Positions 41,805-55,392 of a stretch of DNA of 64,000 bases are shown here, one piece after another; position 1 is the first letter of the stretch; each line of letters begins with the position of its first letter. The notes beneath the pieces were generated by a model. It saw only the letters and a program-made list of their open reading frames with translations, was not told where the DNA came from and did no database searches. The DNA lies in assembly GCF_000699445.3 (NCBI RefSeq), contig NC_067200.1:9298450-9362449 (forward strand). The letters are read 5' to 3'. A program made the position numbers and the translations under genes. This stretch comes from Schistosoma haematobium. Taxonomy: Eukaryota > Platyhelminthes > Trematoda > Strigeidida > Schistosomatidae.

Positions 41805-44800
41805 CTGTATTATATACAAAGTATAATTCATAAATAAATATTACCTTATTGGGAAAATATACATCGATTCATGATTTAAATAAGATTTAACAATCTGCAC
41901 GACCTCTACTAACAAATATCATATCCTCACCAGTGACTAGATTCGAGAGGAAATTTATGAAGTTATAGTGAGAGTCCATGACTAGTGGAGTTCAACCGTG
42001 TTGAATGTGAGGTAGTTACCCACAGAATGCAATGGAAGATGGTCGCACAAGGTCGTGCATTGATTGTAGCTAAGCATTAACACTGTTGAATGCCGACTCA
42101 GTGGTTTAGAGCTTAAGTGTTCACGCAGGAGATCGAAGATCCTGAGTTCAGCTCCCATGTGCACGCTCGTGGATGCGTACTTCTGAAGAGTCTATACTAG
42201 GATGAAACGGCCGTCTAATACTTCCGAACTTTCGATGGTGGTTTGACTTGAATCGGTTCGTGATTTCAACTCAACGATTCTCCACAACTCCTTACTGAAA
42301 AACATACATTGTTTTCAAACAGAATGATATATGTCTATTCCTTTAGCGATTTTATTTAGTGGGACCCGTACAACTGTCAATTATCAGTGGATTCGGTAAT
42401 TTGATAGTTTAACAAGAAAATGTCAAATATGAGATATGAAGAAGGCAAAAATTATAATCACAGAGAACTTTCTAAAATAGGTCAGTGTATTTTTTCACGT
42501 AACGAATTGAAACTTAACTAGTTATTCAACTCACCCGGTACGAATTGATGTGTTTTGTTTTGAGTCACACTTAGTTATCCAAATTGAAGTTGGTGGGGCG
42601 GAGTTCCGATTCGAAGCTCAGAAGTTGTAAATCAGATGCATTAGTCAATGAGCCACCATAACTAAAGTAATGTTGAGAGTTCGGAAGCACTGGACAGCTA
42701 AATCATCCTAGCTACAGATTCCTAAACAGTACACAATCACAATCTCAACAACGATTAGAACCAGAACTATTAGCAGTTGAGAAAATTATCTAAAGACGAT
42801 TTAGTTAACATGTTTAACTACTATTAACACATGATATTGTAAAATTGATGTCTTATGCCCGATATTATTGAAACCCGCAAGTTACAAATTCATATTAGAA
42901 CTATAATTTTAGTCAAAGTACACTAAACATTACAGCACATCTACTCGGTCCCACCGGCTGAAGTGACATGACTCAGAATGATTCATAATAGCGCTCAATC
43001 TTGACTTCCAGTATTCCACCATACATACCCTTTCCACTCTATCTTTTCAAACCATACTCCCAATATTCACTCTTTCGCATTTTCATTGCTATCACATTAT
43101 CTCTATCTGTTTGTTCATTTCATCTCGTCGTGTTAATACGATATGGCAACTTGGACCAGCCCATATCTGTGACTGGTTCTATGTTGATGACGGGTTATCT
43201 AGAGTAAAAGGATCATGGTCCAAACCTGCGAATTAGTAAGTGAAAGCCAAACATCTTAATCAGCAAGCCACTACTCCACGTAGCCGTAAGTTGGCGGTCC
43301 AAGAATTATCAAGTCAGTGTTTTTTTTCACTCATAAAATTCAGTAATCAAACATTGAAACATTTGAAAACAGTATCATAACTGCAGAAGAACAACAAGTC
43401 AGTCGTTAAGTAAACTAATGATATGGCCATCACTTACCAATATTTTGAATATTTTTGTTGCTGTTATGCAAAACTTCATGACGATATCGTCGACGTGGAG
43501 GAGAGTTATGCATATCTCGAAAATGAACAGTCTTCGTTGCGTTGACACTAATACCACTGCTGCTACTACTAGTAGTATCCAAATAGCTTGAATTCGAGTC
43601 GATAATTGATCTATCACCAGTGGAATTATCAGTGCCAATAATCTTTTGATTTGATAATGCTTTATGGTAAATGCCGTAATTAGAAAGTTGGTCATCTTCA
43701 CCGTCATCATAAGTTGCATACTTTGCGTCCAAACAACAACATAAGTAGATAATTCCACTGAACATTAATGCTGGTACTCCAAGAATTAAAAGTGCAAACA
43801 ATGGTCGAGTGGTGAGGAATTTCTTGTTTATTTGATAGAAAATGAAAAAGAACAGTGACGATAGATGAAAGTATCTATTATACATTATTTGAAAGTTACA
43901 GTGTGTTGTATCTTTAATACATAGAACACCTAATTTTATAATGATCTGAGATGGTCAAGCTTCATAATGTATACCAGGAAGTGATTTTAGTTACGTAGCT
44001 ACTGAAAACCAGGAGACATTGGACAGATGTTTTGTTTTCGTACTAGACTACTACATCATACGGGGCCGACCCTAGATGGAACAATTCGAAAGACCTACTC
44101 AACTTTACAGAAAACTACTTGATCTAGACATTAAGTTTAATACGCTTGGTATTGTTTTACTTGAATCTTCCCATTGATGTTTAGGACTGAAATTGATCAG
44201 TCTCTTATTGGCATATGTGCATACTGTGCGTACTGCCACTGCTAGCCACTATTCTATCTTTGCTTATAAATTAAGTTGAATAGTTCATCAATAAATTTGT
44301 GGTGATTTGTAAGAAACTTAATGATAGTTTCCGCCGCTCTCCTTGTATCAGGCACCTTATTTAATATCACATTGTCCAGGAAAGACTAGAGAAGATATTA
44401 GAAATTGAGTGGTTTAACTTGATGAATTAGACTTTCATAAAGCTATGGAAATATTAGTAATACAGTTCGGTCATATAGATGACATTGTTAAAAAGTTAAT
44501 GGATAAGTTGCCCAAAGGGTAAAGACGAGATGGATGGATGTCATCAGCTTGATAAGATCAATAAAGCAGACTGTTAACTGTAAAGTGGTCTTGGCTTCTA
44601 AACTCAGATGGGCAAGCACAACATATAATAAATACTACGAAGGTAATGAGAGTCATTTTCGGGATCCTATTTCATTTTTTAGAAAGTTTTCATCAACTTC
44701 TGTTTCTAATTACTATTTACTGTAAAGACTCGCTTTAGGACGAATCTATCCATTATTTGCGTACAAATAAGTATCCAATAAATATAACGATTAACAAAAG

Positions 44801-47800
44801 ACGAGTATTCAGCTTATCAGTAACAATATTTGTAGTTTCTTTGCAATCGATTTTGGATCATAAAGCGTGAAAAAAAATTGAAATCACTTTTCTTAAACAA
44901 TTAATAGGAGCTTCAAATGTTTAAAATCTTGCCGTGAAGACACTGCTTATCGAATAACAACTAGCTCTAAGGAGGGAGAACGTAGTAGTCGACATGGAAG
45001 CTTGTTGCACATATTTTAGCTTAAGCAAGTATTGTCAATTACTAGTGTACACTCTATGTAGACTGACTGCATATCCTGTTTATCTACGTTTCTCACCAAT
45101 CCGATTAATTCATTGGGTTCAAAGTAATTTTATACTTCTCTCCTTAATAATGTTGCTGATTCTACCCTCATAGAAAAGAATCGAGTAGGAAAAGTCAAGT
45201 TAAAAGGTACTCTACTGCAGTTTAAAATCCATATCTCATGATGGAAAACTTGTTAAGAAAATGTTCATTGTGAGCTTCTCTCTGTTAAATCGTTAAAAGA
45301 TTGTTTAAAATGGATATCAATGATTTATCTTTGAATCATGAAACATGTATTTTATCTAAACAGTTCACTATTTTTATACTTATCTGAGCATAATGTATTC
45401 AAAGTATTATTAACATTTGATGGAAACAACAATCAATTACATCAAATCATGTTAATGTTATATTCCAACGACGATTAGATTATGTGTAACTTCCGAGAAT
45501 TATTTATAGACTATTATATAACTTCATTGTATAACTGTTAAGTAACTAGATTATATATATTTATTGTATATTATATGTAAATTGTATAAGCCGTACTGGG
45601 ATTGGCGGTCATATCACGTGATAAATTAACCAGCCAAGATGGTTGGATGTAGACTAAACTGAAACTACAATTTATAAACGAATCAATCAAGTATAAGATA
45701 AAACGTTTCGGATTTTGTCGCGAAATTCACTCATCCATTTGACTAAATGGAATCTTGTCATTATAGCTGACGTCAGTTCGTGATGAAAACCATACATCTA
45801 CTTCCTAACCTTAACCATCAACTATAAATCATAATTTGAATCCCTCACAAACTTTCATAATCCTCATTTGGTCCTAGTTATTTGGTGGACACTCTCAAGG
45901 TCAGTCTAGCGTCGCTCAAAGATAATCCATAAATTATGGCCTTACCTAGACTAAATATCCATGTGTATTTAAAAAGATATTGTTTTTCAACGAATATTCG
46001 TCAAGATTAGAACGAATAGTTTGACAGTAAATGAGCGCCGAGTATAGAGAAGTCATTATATGTGAAAATTATATTTGAAATATTCTCAGCAATTGAAATT
46101 TAACTAATTCCAACGTTTCGTCCAGCTAACTTGTCTGGACTTCTTCAGGGTAATAATCAAAATCAAAATTATCAAAGAAATATATAGCTTTTAACAATCA
46201 GGATTATACTGTGTTAAACCAATCATATTTGGATGTTGATTTTTTGTAAAATAGGATAAAATGAGTCAGTTAACTACAAACTATGTGATGAATTCAACTA
46301 CATGGAAATACTTAACTGAGTAACAAATCGTATGTATGTGAGTGTGTAGGTATGTATGTATGTGTGAGAGATTGATAGGAAGGAATAAATAAAGTTCAAG
46401 TTCAAGGATGAAAACTTGATAATGAAAGATCGATGTGCATGTCAAAACATAAATTGTATTGTTTAAAAACTCATTCAGTTCTTTCAATAATAATAACGAT
46501 GCATGTGATATTAAAAACAGGCTTAAACAAGAGATAGGTTCCAAATTTACTTGTCAAACGAAATTTGCCAGGTAGTTGCCATTTGAATACCATCTTTTCG
46601 GTTCAGGCTGTTCTTGTTCGCCCATATATGCAGAGCTTCTGCTGTCAATCTTTCTTTATGGGTGTTAAAACCTTTCTGAAGTATTTTGGTCCCTTCAAAA
46701 TTAATCTTGTGTCCTGTTTCTAACGCATGTAACGCTATCGCTGACTTATTTTCAAGTTTCTTTAAATCTACCGAGGATTTTGGAACATTTTTCAAGCATT
46801 GTTTGTGTTCCTTCAATCTTACATTTAATTGCCTGGATGTTTCTCCAACATAGGTAGCATTACAGTCATGCCAGTGAATCTCATACACAATGTTCTGTTG
46901 TTCTTCCTTTGCTAACTTGTCCTTAACTTTCACTAATGTCGATCTTAATGTGTTATTTGCTCTAAAATACACTCTTATATCATGTTTGTTTAGAATCCGT
47001 TTGATTTCTTCTGATGTTTCACTCCGGTAAGGTATAACTACGGTGTACTTCCATTCTTTTCGTATACTTTCTAGTTTAGTTTTTCTTTCATTTTTAATAA
47101 TCTTTTTTAAAAACCTTTTTGGGTAGTTGTTATCCCTAAGAGTAGAAAATACTTTATTTAATTCGGTTCGTTGGTCTTCCTTGTCTGTAACAATCTTAGT
47201 ACTTCTGTTCATTAGATTTTTTACCACATTAATTTTCGTGCTCTGTGAATGGGCTGAATTAAAATCCAAGTATCTCTCGGAATGCGTTGATTTTCTGTAA
47301 ACATTTATTTTTAACTTCTTATTATTGTGTCGACGTTCAACCAGACAATCTAGAAATGCTAGTTTGTGGTCAACTGATTCTAATTCCTTAGTTAGTTTAA
47401 TGTTTTCAGAAATGCTGTTTGCATTGTTAAATAGTTCTTCCATACCATCCCGTTTATTGATAATAAAAATATCGTCTACATACCTTAACCATAACTTTGG
47501 TGGACATAAACTCTTTGCGATTGCACTAGTTTCTAGGGAATGCATGAATAAATTCGCTACAATCGGAGAAACTGGTGAGCCCATTGCTATACCCTCTTTC
47601 TGTCTGTAAAGTTGACCTCGAAATATGAATAAGGTAGATCTTAAACATAATTCTAAGCATTTTATAACCTCTGATGGATCTAATGGGCATCGTAAATTCA
47701 AATCTAAATCAGATTCTAAATAATCATTGATAATATCCATAGCTCGACTGATAGGTACATTAGTGAATAAGGGAGATACATCAAAACTTGCCATTATTTC

Positions 47801-48656
47801 GTCCTCTTCTATGTCGATGGTATCAATTAAATTCTTGAATTCCAGAGTTTTTAATTCCATGATTAATCCGTTTTTCATATGGTTTGAGAATCTTAGCTAA
47901 ATATTTAGCTAGATTGTAAGTCGGTGAATTTGTATAGTCTACCACTGGTCTTGGTGGAGTATTATTCTTGCGGATCTTTGGTAGCCCATAAAATCTGCAT
48001 GGATTACAACTCTTTGGATATAACATAAACCATAAGGACGATCCTAGCTTAGCTTTTAATGACTGTAAGAGTTTGCTAGTTTCCGCCTTGAGTTTATTAA
48101 GAGTTGTTCTACTTTTTGCTTCTTTGATTTGTTCATATGGACCCTCTTGTAGATGTTCTTTGGCTTTCTTCTCATACTCTGTTTTATTCATAATAACTGT
48201 AGTATTACCTTTATCCGCTCTCGTTATTATGATCGTTTTGTCCTCTCTCAGCTGTTTTAATGCGTAATATTCATTTTTATTTATGTTAGGGTTGTGAGGT
48301 TTCTGATGTAATAATGTGTTCATTATTTTGTTCCTCAGTTCATTCACTGTATCATTCGGGAGTATACTCAGCGCTGGTTCTACTGTTGGTATAACATTGA
48401 AAGGTGTTAATTTATGTTTATTTATATTGAAGTTGAGACCCTTTTTGAGTAATGATATTTCATGTGGGTTGAGAGGTCTATCCGATAAATTAACAATTAT
48501 TTTATTCATATCATTTGTGTTAGATCTATTTTCCGTCTGTTGAACTTTGGTGTTTGATGAATGTTTCAATAGTTTTTTCAAACTTCCTAATTTGTCGTTG
48601 TTTTGATTATTGATAATAAAATTGTTCTCTATGTTTGAAAAATTCAATTATATATG

Positions 48657-48712
<56 letters not shown>

Positions 48713-51700
48713 CGAATAGTGTAATCTACAATGTATATTTCATTCAATTGAGTACTAGTCAACTAGAAAACCATACAATCAGTTCGTAAATTCAAAATAA
48801 ACATCGAAGTTACGATATAAATACATTTAGATAAAGAGTCCAAAGTAGTATGACACTACAATCCTGGATTACCATACTCACTACAAACAAAACATGAATT
48901 TGAAGGCCATCCAATCAATATTGACATATAGTAATAGAAATCATGAGTCAATTGAAGCTAGATCATTATGGAAAACCTGGAAGCACTGGACGGTCGTTTC
49001 GTCCTAGTATGGGACTCCTCAGCAGTGCGCATCCATGGTGGTCTAGCTTCAATTGACTCATGATTTCAACTATTGAAATTACTAAAATCTCCATAAAACT
49101 CTTTCTGATAATATAGAAATAGAGATTAATGAAATGTAATTCTTAATATCAATACTAGATCAATTTAAACCCCTATGTACATGTTATGCAACACATGTCA
49201 GCTACAAATCATATCATAATCAAATAATCTTATATAAATATCATTTAATTCAAGAAATGATACTTATCAAATAAACTCATTTAATAGAGTATTGAATAGA
49301 TGAACATTTGCTACAAATTCAGTCTGTTAAGATCTTAGATTTACTACCTAATCTTATAATCAGAATTATCAATTAGATTTTTTTTATTGATGGTTCACAC
49401 ATAAATGATCTTTAAAATACCCAACTTTGAAAAAAAAACATTTGTAATTATGAATAATCCTTTATCAACACTGGTTTAGATAGATGGATATTAGTATCAA
49501 CTGTCCTGAATAACAAGACTGTAGCTCCAAACCTATATTTGGTCAAATCGGTTGTATTAAATTACAGGATAATAGGATAGACATAGAAGTAGGATAGATA
49601 CACAATCAAGATATTCTAGTTTGATGCATTAGCGCATAAATATTAAAAGGTTAACCAATCCAGGATGTCATTGATTATTGGTCTAAGTCATTATACAACT
49701 GCAAAGTACTTGGCTTGGATTCGAGATGATTATCGTGATCAATGTTTGAAGGAAGTGAATGACATGAGTCCGTATTGGTTGCAGTGACAAAGATCCATTC
49801 ACTTTCTATGGATGGATGGTTTATGTACAAAATTAATTATCAAACCATTAAACCTAACTTAACTAATTATCATAAGATAAAATCAACTGTCAACGAGTGA
49901 TTGAGCATAACAATAAAATGGGGTATTTTTACAACTGCTATTTATATATTAAAAATATCCAACCATGATAATATGATACATTTAATAAGGTTATAAATGA
50001 TTATGTAGTTAGTATTATCAGTCATATATTGATCTTATTTAAAAAACCATTAAAAACAAAAGAGGACTGAATAGCTGATTCGTCCTAGTATAGTACTCTT
50101 CAGAACTACACTCTCGAGATCCTACCACACGTTGCAGCACAAGACTTTCAGGTCTTACAACAAACACTGAACTATTAAAACCACTAAATCAGCATTCAAT
50201 GCTGCAATTTCAGCATTAACATAATTTATCAAATCAATCTGTGATGATGCCCTGGTACGGCCGAGGGTGAGGAAAGTCCGCTCTACCCCTCGAAATGCTC
50301 TCATATGGCCACGTGTACACAGCCACTGCCAGGAAAGTCTTACTCACTGCCTTCTCGCGGCATTACCGTTGTTTACGGAATTGAGAGGACAAAAAGCGAA
50401 TGTCCAACGCTTCAACAGGGTTGGCGGATACGGAGGATCCATCTAGGGGAGTTGGAAAACCCTGATTCCAAACCAATGGTGAACGTGGGCTCCAGTATCC
50501 TGAAGGAACAAATGGCGTATGGACCAATCGTTGGTCACCGGCTACCATGGGACTGAATCTCTTGACATTGCTCCACTGCCTTATGGATCAGACCTTGAGG
50601 TCGAGGGCTCCGGGCATGGCTTCCTAAGGAAACCACCTGTTTCGGTCTGGGCACCCGGGTAGTATCACAGCCTACATATAAATCAAGTGACTAATGTGGG
50701 GCATATGTTTTCGTTGCCTTTTTGTACCAATATTAACGTGTTCAAATAAATAAATAGAATATATAATACTTAAAAATTAAAATAACTTCCATAACATTTT
50801 TTCAAATTTTATGAAACAAACCAATAAACTTTCGGACATATAATTATCTCGATAGTTGGAATCATGAGTCAATTGGAGCTAGACCACTATGAGAAAACTG
50901 GAAGTACTGGATTGCCGTTTCGTCCTAGTATGGGGCTCCGCAGCAGTGCGCATTCACGATCCCGCCCCACGAGGTCCAAACCCAGGACCTATCAGTCTCG
51001 CACTCCAACGCTTAACAATTAGACCACAGAGCCGACCGGCATCCAACGGTGTTAATGTCTAACTTCAACCAATCCACGAAATTGCACCACCGTACACCAT
51101 TGTCTTCAGTGAGCTGATATCTCACAACAGACCTGGTTGAACTCCACTGGTAACGGCTTCTCACTAGAACTCCGGGAAATGCCTCTTGAAGTCAGTCACT
51201 AGTAAACAGATGATTATTGTCATGCGCACTGTTACTAAGTAGTCCCATACTAGGACGAAACGGCCGTCCAATGCTTCCAGGTTTTCCATGATGATCTAGC
51301 TTCAATCGACTCATAATTTCAACTATTGAAATTTCTAAAATCTCCACAAAATCCCTTCTGAATATAATTATTTTAAAATCATTCAACAAACAAATAAATA
51401 AACAAACCCAAAGATTTCCTTACTTTAATCTTTCCGTCATTAATAAGCATTAAAAAATTAATTAAATTATTTTCATCAAATAATAAAGAAGATGATGAAT
51501 AGTGATTTGATAAATATACAAATAATTCATGTGTAACAGGATTTAAAACAATGAAATTTGGTACAGTTATTGTTCTCATAGCTAAATTCTCTAAACTTTC
51601 TATATCATTAGTCCATGCTAATTGAAAATAGCTAAATTAAAAAAGAGAAAGAAAGAAGAAAAGAATTTAAAGCAAAAAAAACACAAGTAAATGAACAAAA

Positions 51701-54700
51701 ATAGATGACTTAGACGAGACTATAATCTATGAATGATCTTTGAGCGACGCCAGACTGACCTTGAGAGTGTCCACCAAATAACTAGGATCAAATGAGGGCT
51801 ATGAAATATTGTGAGGGATTCAAATTATGATTTATAGTTGATGGTTAAGGTTAGAAATTAGATTTATGGTTTTCATCACGAACTGACATCAGCTATAATG
51901 ATAAGATTCCATTTAGTCAAATGGATGAGTGAATTTCGCGACAAAATCCGAAACGTTTTATCTTATACTTGATTGGTTCGTCCATAAATTATAGTCTCGC
52001 CATGATTTTTTTTAATTTGATTAATATTTCATGATATATGTTCATACTGTAAGGATTTTATGAAGTTTCAGTGTGAATATCAACACTGAAAGACAGACAA
52101 TTACATCTACCTGATGAGTGTCCATTAGTAATCACGATTCATTTATTTGATAAAGGCAGTCTATCTAAACTTCTCGGATAACTGTTTAGGTAAATATCTC
52201 GAAAAAATTCTCTGTTTAAGGTTTATTTTAAGTGAATAACTCTAAATCACGAACTGATATTAGGTAGATCATCATTGAATACCTGGAAGCATTGCACAGG
52301 ATCCTCGTTTTATTATGGAACCATGTTAAGTGTGAGACAGTTATCCACTGCAGGCAATGAATTAGTATTGCGTAATATTGTAAATTGACTAGAGTTAAAC
52401 GTGTACAGATTGTGTTCACGCGTGAAACCGAAGGTTCCAGTTTCGATTCCTAGATGTGTAATGTTAAGAAGTCCTATACTATAAAGAAACGACCGTCCAG
52501 AGCCTTAGATTCTTAATGGTGGTCTAGCAAAGATCAATCAGTGATTTAAACTATGAAGATTTTACAATTTCCAAAAATCCCATATACTAACGATTAACTG
52601 GACGTTGGTTAAATCGTAAGATTTATTCATTCACTACTCGCTTTTATTAAACATTTACAACCTATCGCTATATAATAATTATTGTAAAGCGGAACAACAT
52701 TCACAACGTTAGAGAAAGCATCGACCTATAACGCTATACAAATATTCTACACAACACTTCTCAGTCTACCATCCATATACAACGTAGAACCTGACACATG
52801 TGCATCGGTTTAAGTTGTAACATCACATCAACACGACGTTCCATAGTATAAGTATTAAACGTTGTGAATAGAAGATAATGATTCTAGAAGAAAACATGAA
52901 TTAGTGGAATAAAAACGTCTTATGAGATAGTTAAGAAACTTAGAATCCAGGGGAAGACAAAGAGTGAATGGATCCACGCTATCGCGAATGATTCTGAACC
53001 ATGCCGCCTATAGACACGAACCACTGATTATCAAAATCGCGCGTACCCCAACTAGATAGTCAGCATCTACCTACACAGCTCAGTTAAACAATCAATGACT
53101 TCATGGACTGATAGTACATCTTAGTTTGTCAGCTTCTAACTCCCATCCAACTTACTATTGCACCAGTAATCACCACTTGTTGAGGTAGGTGGTGACTGAA
53201 TATACGTAATACATGACTCAACCACCTAATTCAATGAAGATTTACAACTTCATAAACTGATTTGTCAACTCAACCTAGTATTTTATGCGCAACCTCAAAA
53301 CTGCTTACTCGATTGTTCCATGAAACCCAAGCACTGTTGCAAAGAGGACTATGGTCAAAAATATGGACCAATAAATTCTAACTCAGTGTACTAAAGATAA
53401 TGCGCTTGATGCTAAACCCAAGGATGCTGAAGTCTATAGGTTATTTTCAGACTGAGAGTGTAGCCATTCTATTTCTCCTTAATTTTCGATCATTCCCACT
53501 CTAAATTAATTTGTGATGAAAACTTTTTTTAACACTATTCTAATTCATCGCAACTCACACAATTAAACAATTAACATAATTGGGTATAATACACTTACCG
53601 TATTATATGCGGTAGACGTTTAAGAGCTAAGTTCCTCCCGAATTCCAATACCCTGAATTTATAATAATAGAAATATTAGTTTGATAGAATCAGTAACAAA
53701 GTTACATTACATTTATTGATAATACATTTGGACAACGTGTTAGTATGCATTACCTATTAATAACGTATAGACTTGATGCTAAGTGGGCAGAGATAGATTG
53801 CCCATTTGATCAGGTCACTTAATTACAGAATTCGCTTATTGATAATTTACGTTATAATCGGACAGGTACTGGAAAATTTGAACTTTTGGAACTGCCCTAC
53901 CTGGAATTAATTTATTATACATTTGTTCTTTAATTATTAAATAATCAAAATAATTGTATTTTTATATTCTCATGCTTGTAAGCTTTTTCCTGATGCACAA
54001 GCTGTTATTGTACGTCATCCCTTTCTCAAGTTACTGTTAATTTATTACGAATCTATCACTCAGTTCTATTTCACTTATGGTGTAGTTATCCTGTTATTGT
54101 AATTTCTTAACTATATTGATATGTGGTCAAGATTTTACTCTCTATATTGTATGCGCTTTGAGATATGATTGAATTGAGTACAACAGACAAATAATCGGCT
54201 TCCTACTTTTGTCTTCTGAATGGCCACTGAGTGAGAAGGAACTCAAAGATTAATAAGTCCTATTGTAATGTGATAATTGAATTCATGAGTCTACTGAAGC
54301 TAGACCACCATGGGAAACCTGAAAGCACTAGACGGCCGTTTCATTCTAGCATTGGATTCCCCAGCAGTGCGCATCTATTATCCCGCCTCGCGAGATTCGA
54401 ACCCAGGACCTATCAGTCTCACGCGCGAGCGCCTCACCACAAGACCGCTGAGCCGGCATTCAACGGTGTTAATGTCTAACTTCAAACAATCCACGAAATT
54501 GCGCCACCGTCCACCACTGGTAGGTCCTGGGTTCGAATCTCGTGGGGCGGGATTGTCGATGCGCACTGCTGAGGAGTTCCATACTAGAAGAAACGGCCAT
54601 CTAGTGCTTCCAGGTTTTCACAGTGGTCTAGATTCAATTGACTCATGTATTCAATTATTAAATTACTACAATCTCCACAAAACCCTTCTCTGATTAAGTC

Positions 54701-55198
54701 CTATGGTCTTGGGTGTTATTTATCGGTTGGTTTCTCAATTGATATCTAAAATCAATAATTGGAATACTGGTTAGATAATATAACACAATATCGATTAGCA
54801 TCACAAGTCATAACAGTTCACCTTATCCCAATCTACCCGATAACCTTCTCTTGATCACTAACACAAATGACCGTGAACAATGATCAGGATCTCAGTACCT
54901 ATTGATGGTTGAACACAATATAATTTATTCATAGTACCCGATCAGAAAATTCAATGACGCACATGATCATATACATATAAATCAAGTGCGTAATCACAGC
55001 TTGTCACAAATAAGAAATAACATACAATCTGTGTATGACTAGGTTGTTTATGGTCTAAAACTGAACAACAAGTATAAAATTAATTAACTGTCAATTAAAA
55101 GAACCGTAAAACATATAACAAAAGTTAATAAAAGAAGTGGAGGCTTGCCGTAAGAGCAAAATAAAAACATCATAACTCAAGGAATTAACAAATGCACA

Positions 55199-55279
<81 letters not shown>

Positions 55280-55340
55280 CTACAACGTAGGACCAGGCAC
55301 ATATGAGCATCGGTCCAGGTTGCCATACCGCATCAGCACC

Positions 55341-55392
<52 letters not shown>

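Noticed and set aside
43399..43758. 119-codon minus-strand frame overlapping the membrane exon
   Set aside because: Out of frame with the exon that has matching splice phases and a family resemblance.
44060..44240. Minus-strand stretch encoding RLINFSPKHQWEDSSKT as the missing TMX3-like exon
   Set aside because: It has a tempting resemblance to human DAKSTIVS, but the acceptor side is purine-rich without a pyrimidine tract and no phase-0 donor of normal quality is available.
54395..54455. tRNA-like sequence with good promoter boxes as a real tRNA gene
   Set aside because: The acceptor ends do not pair, no terminator follows, and the same sequence is the head of the SINE family in several copies.
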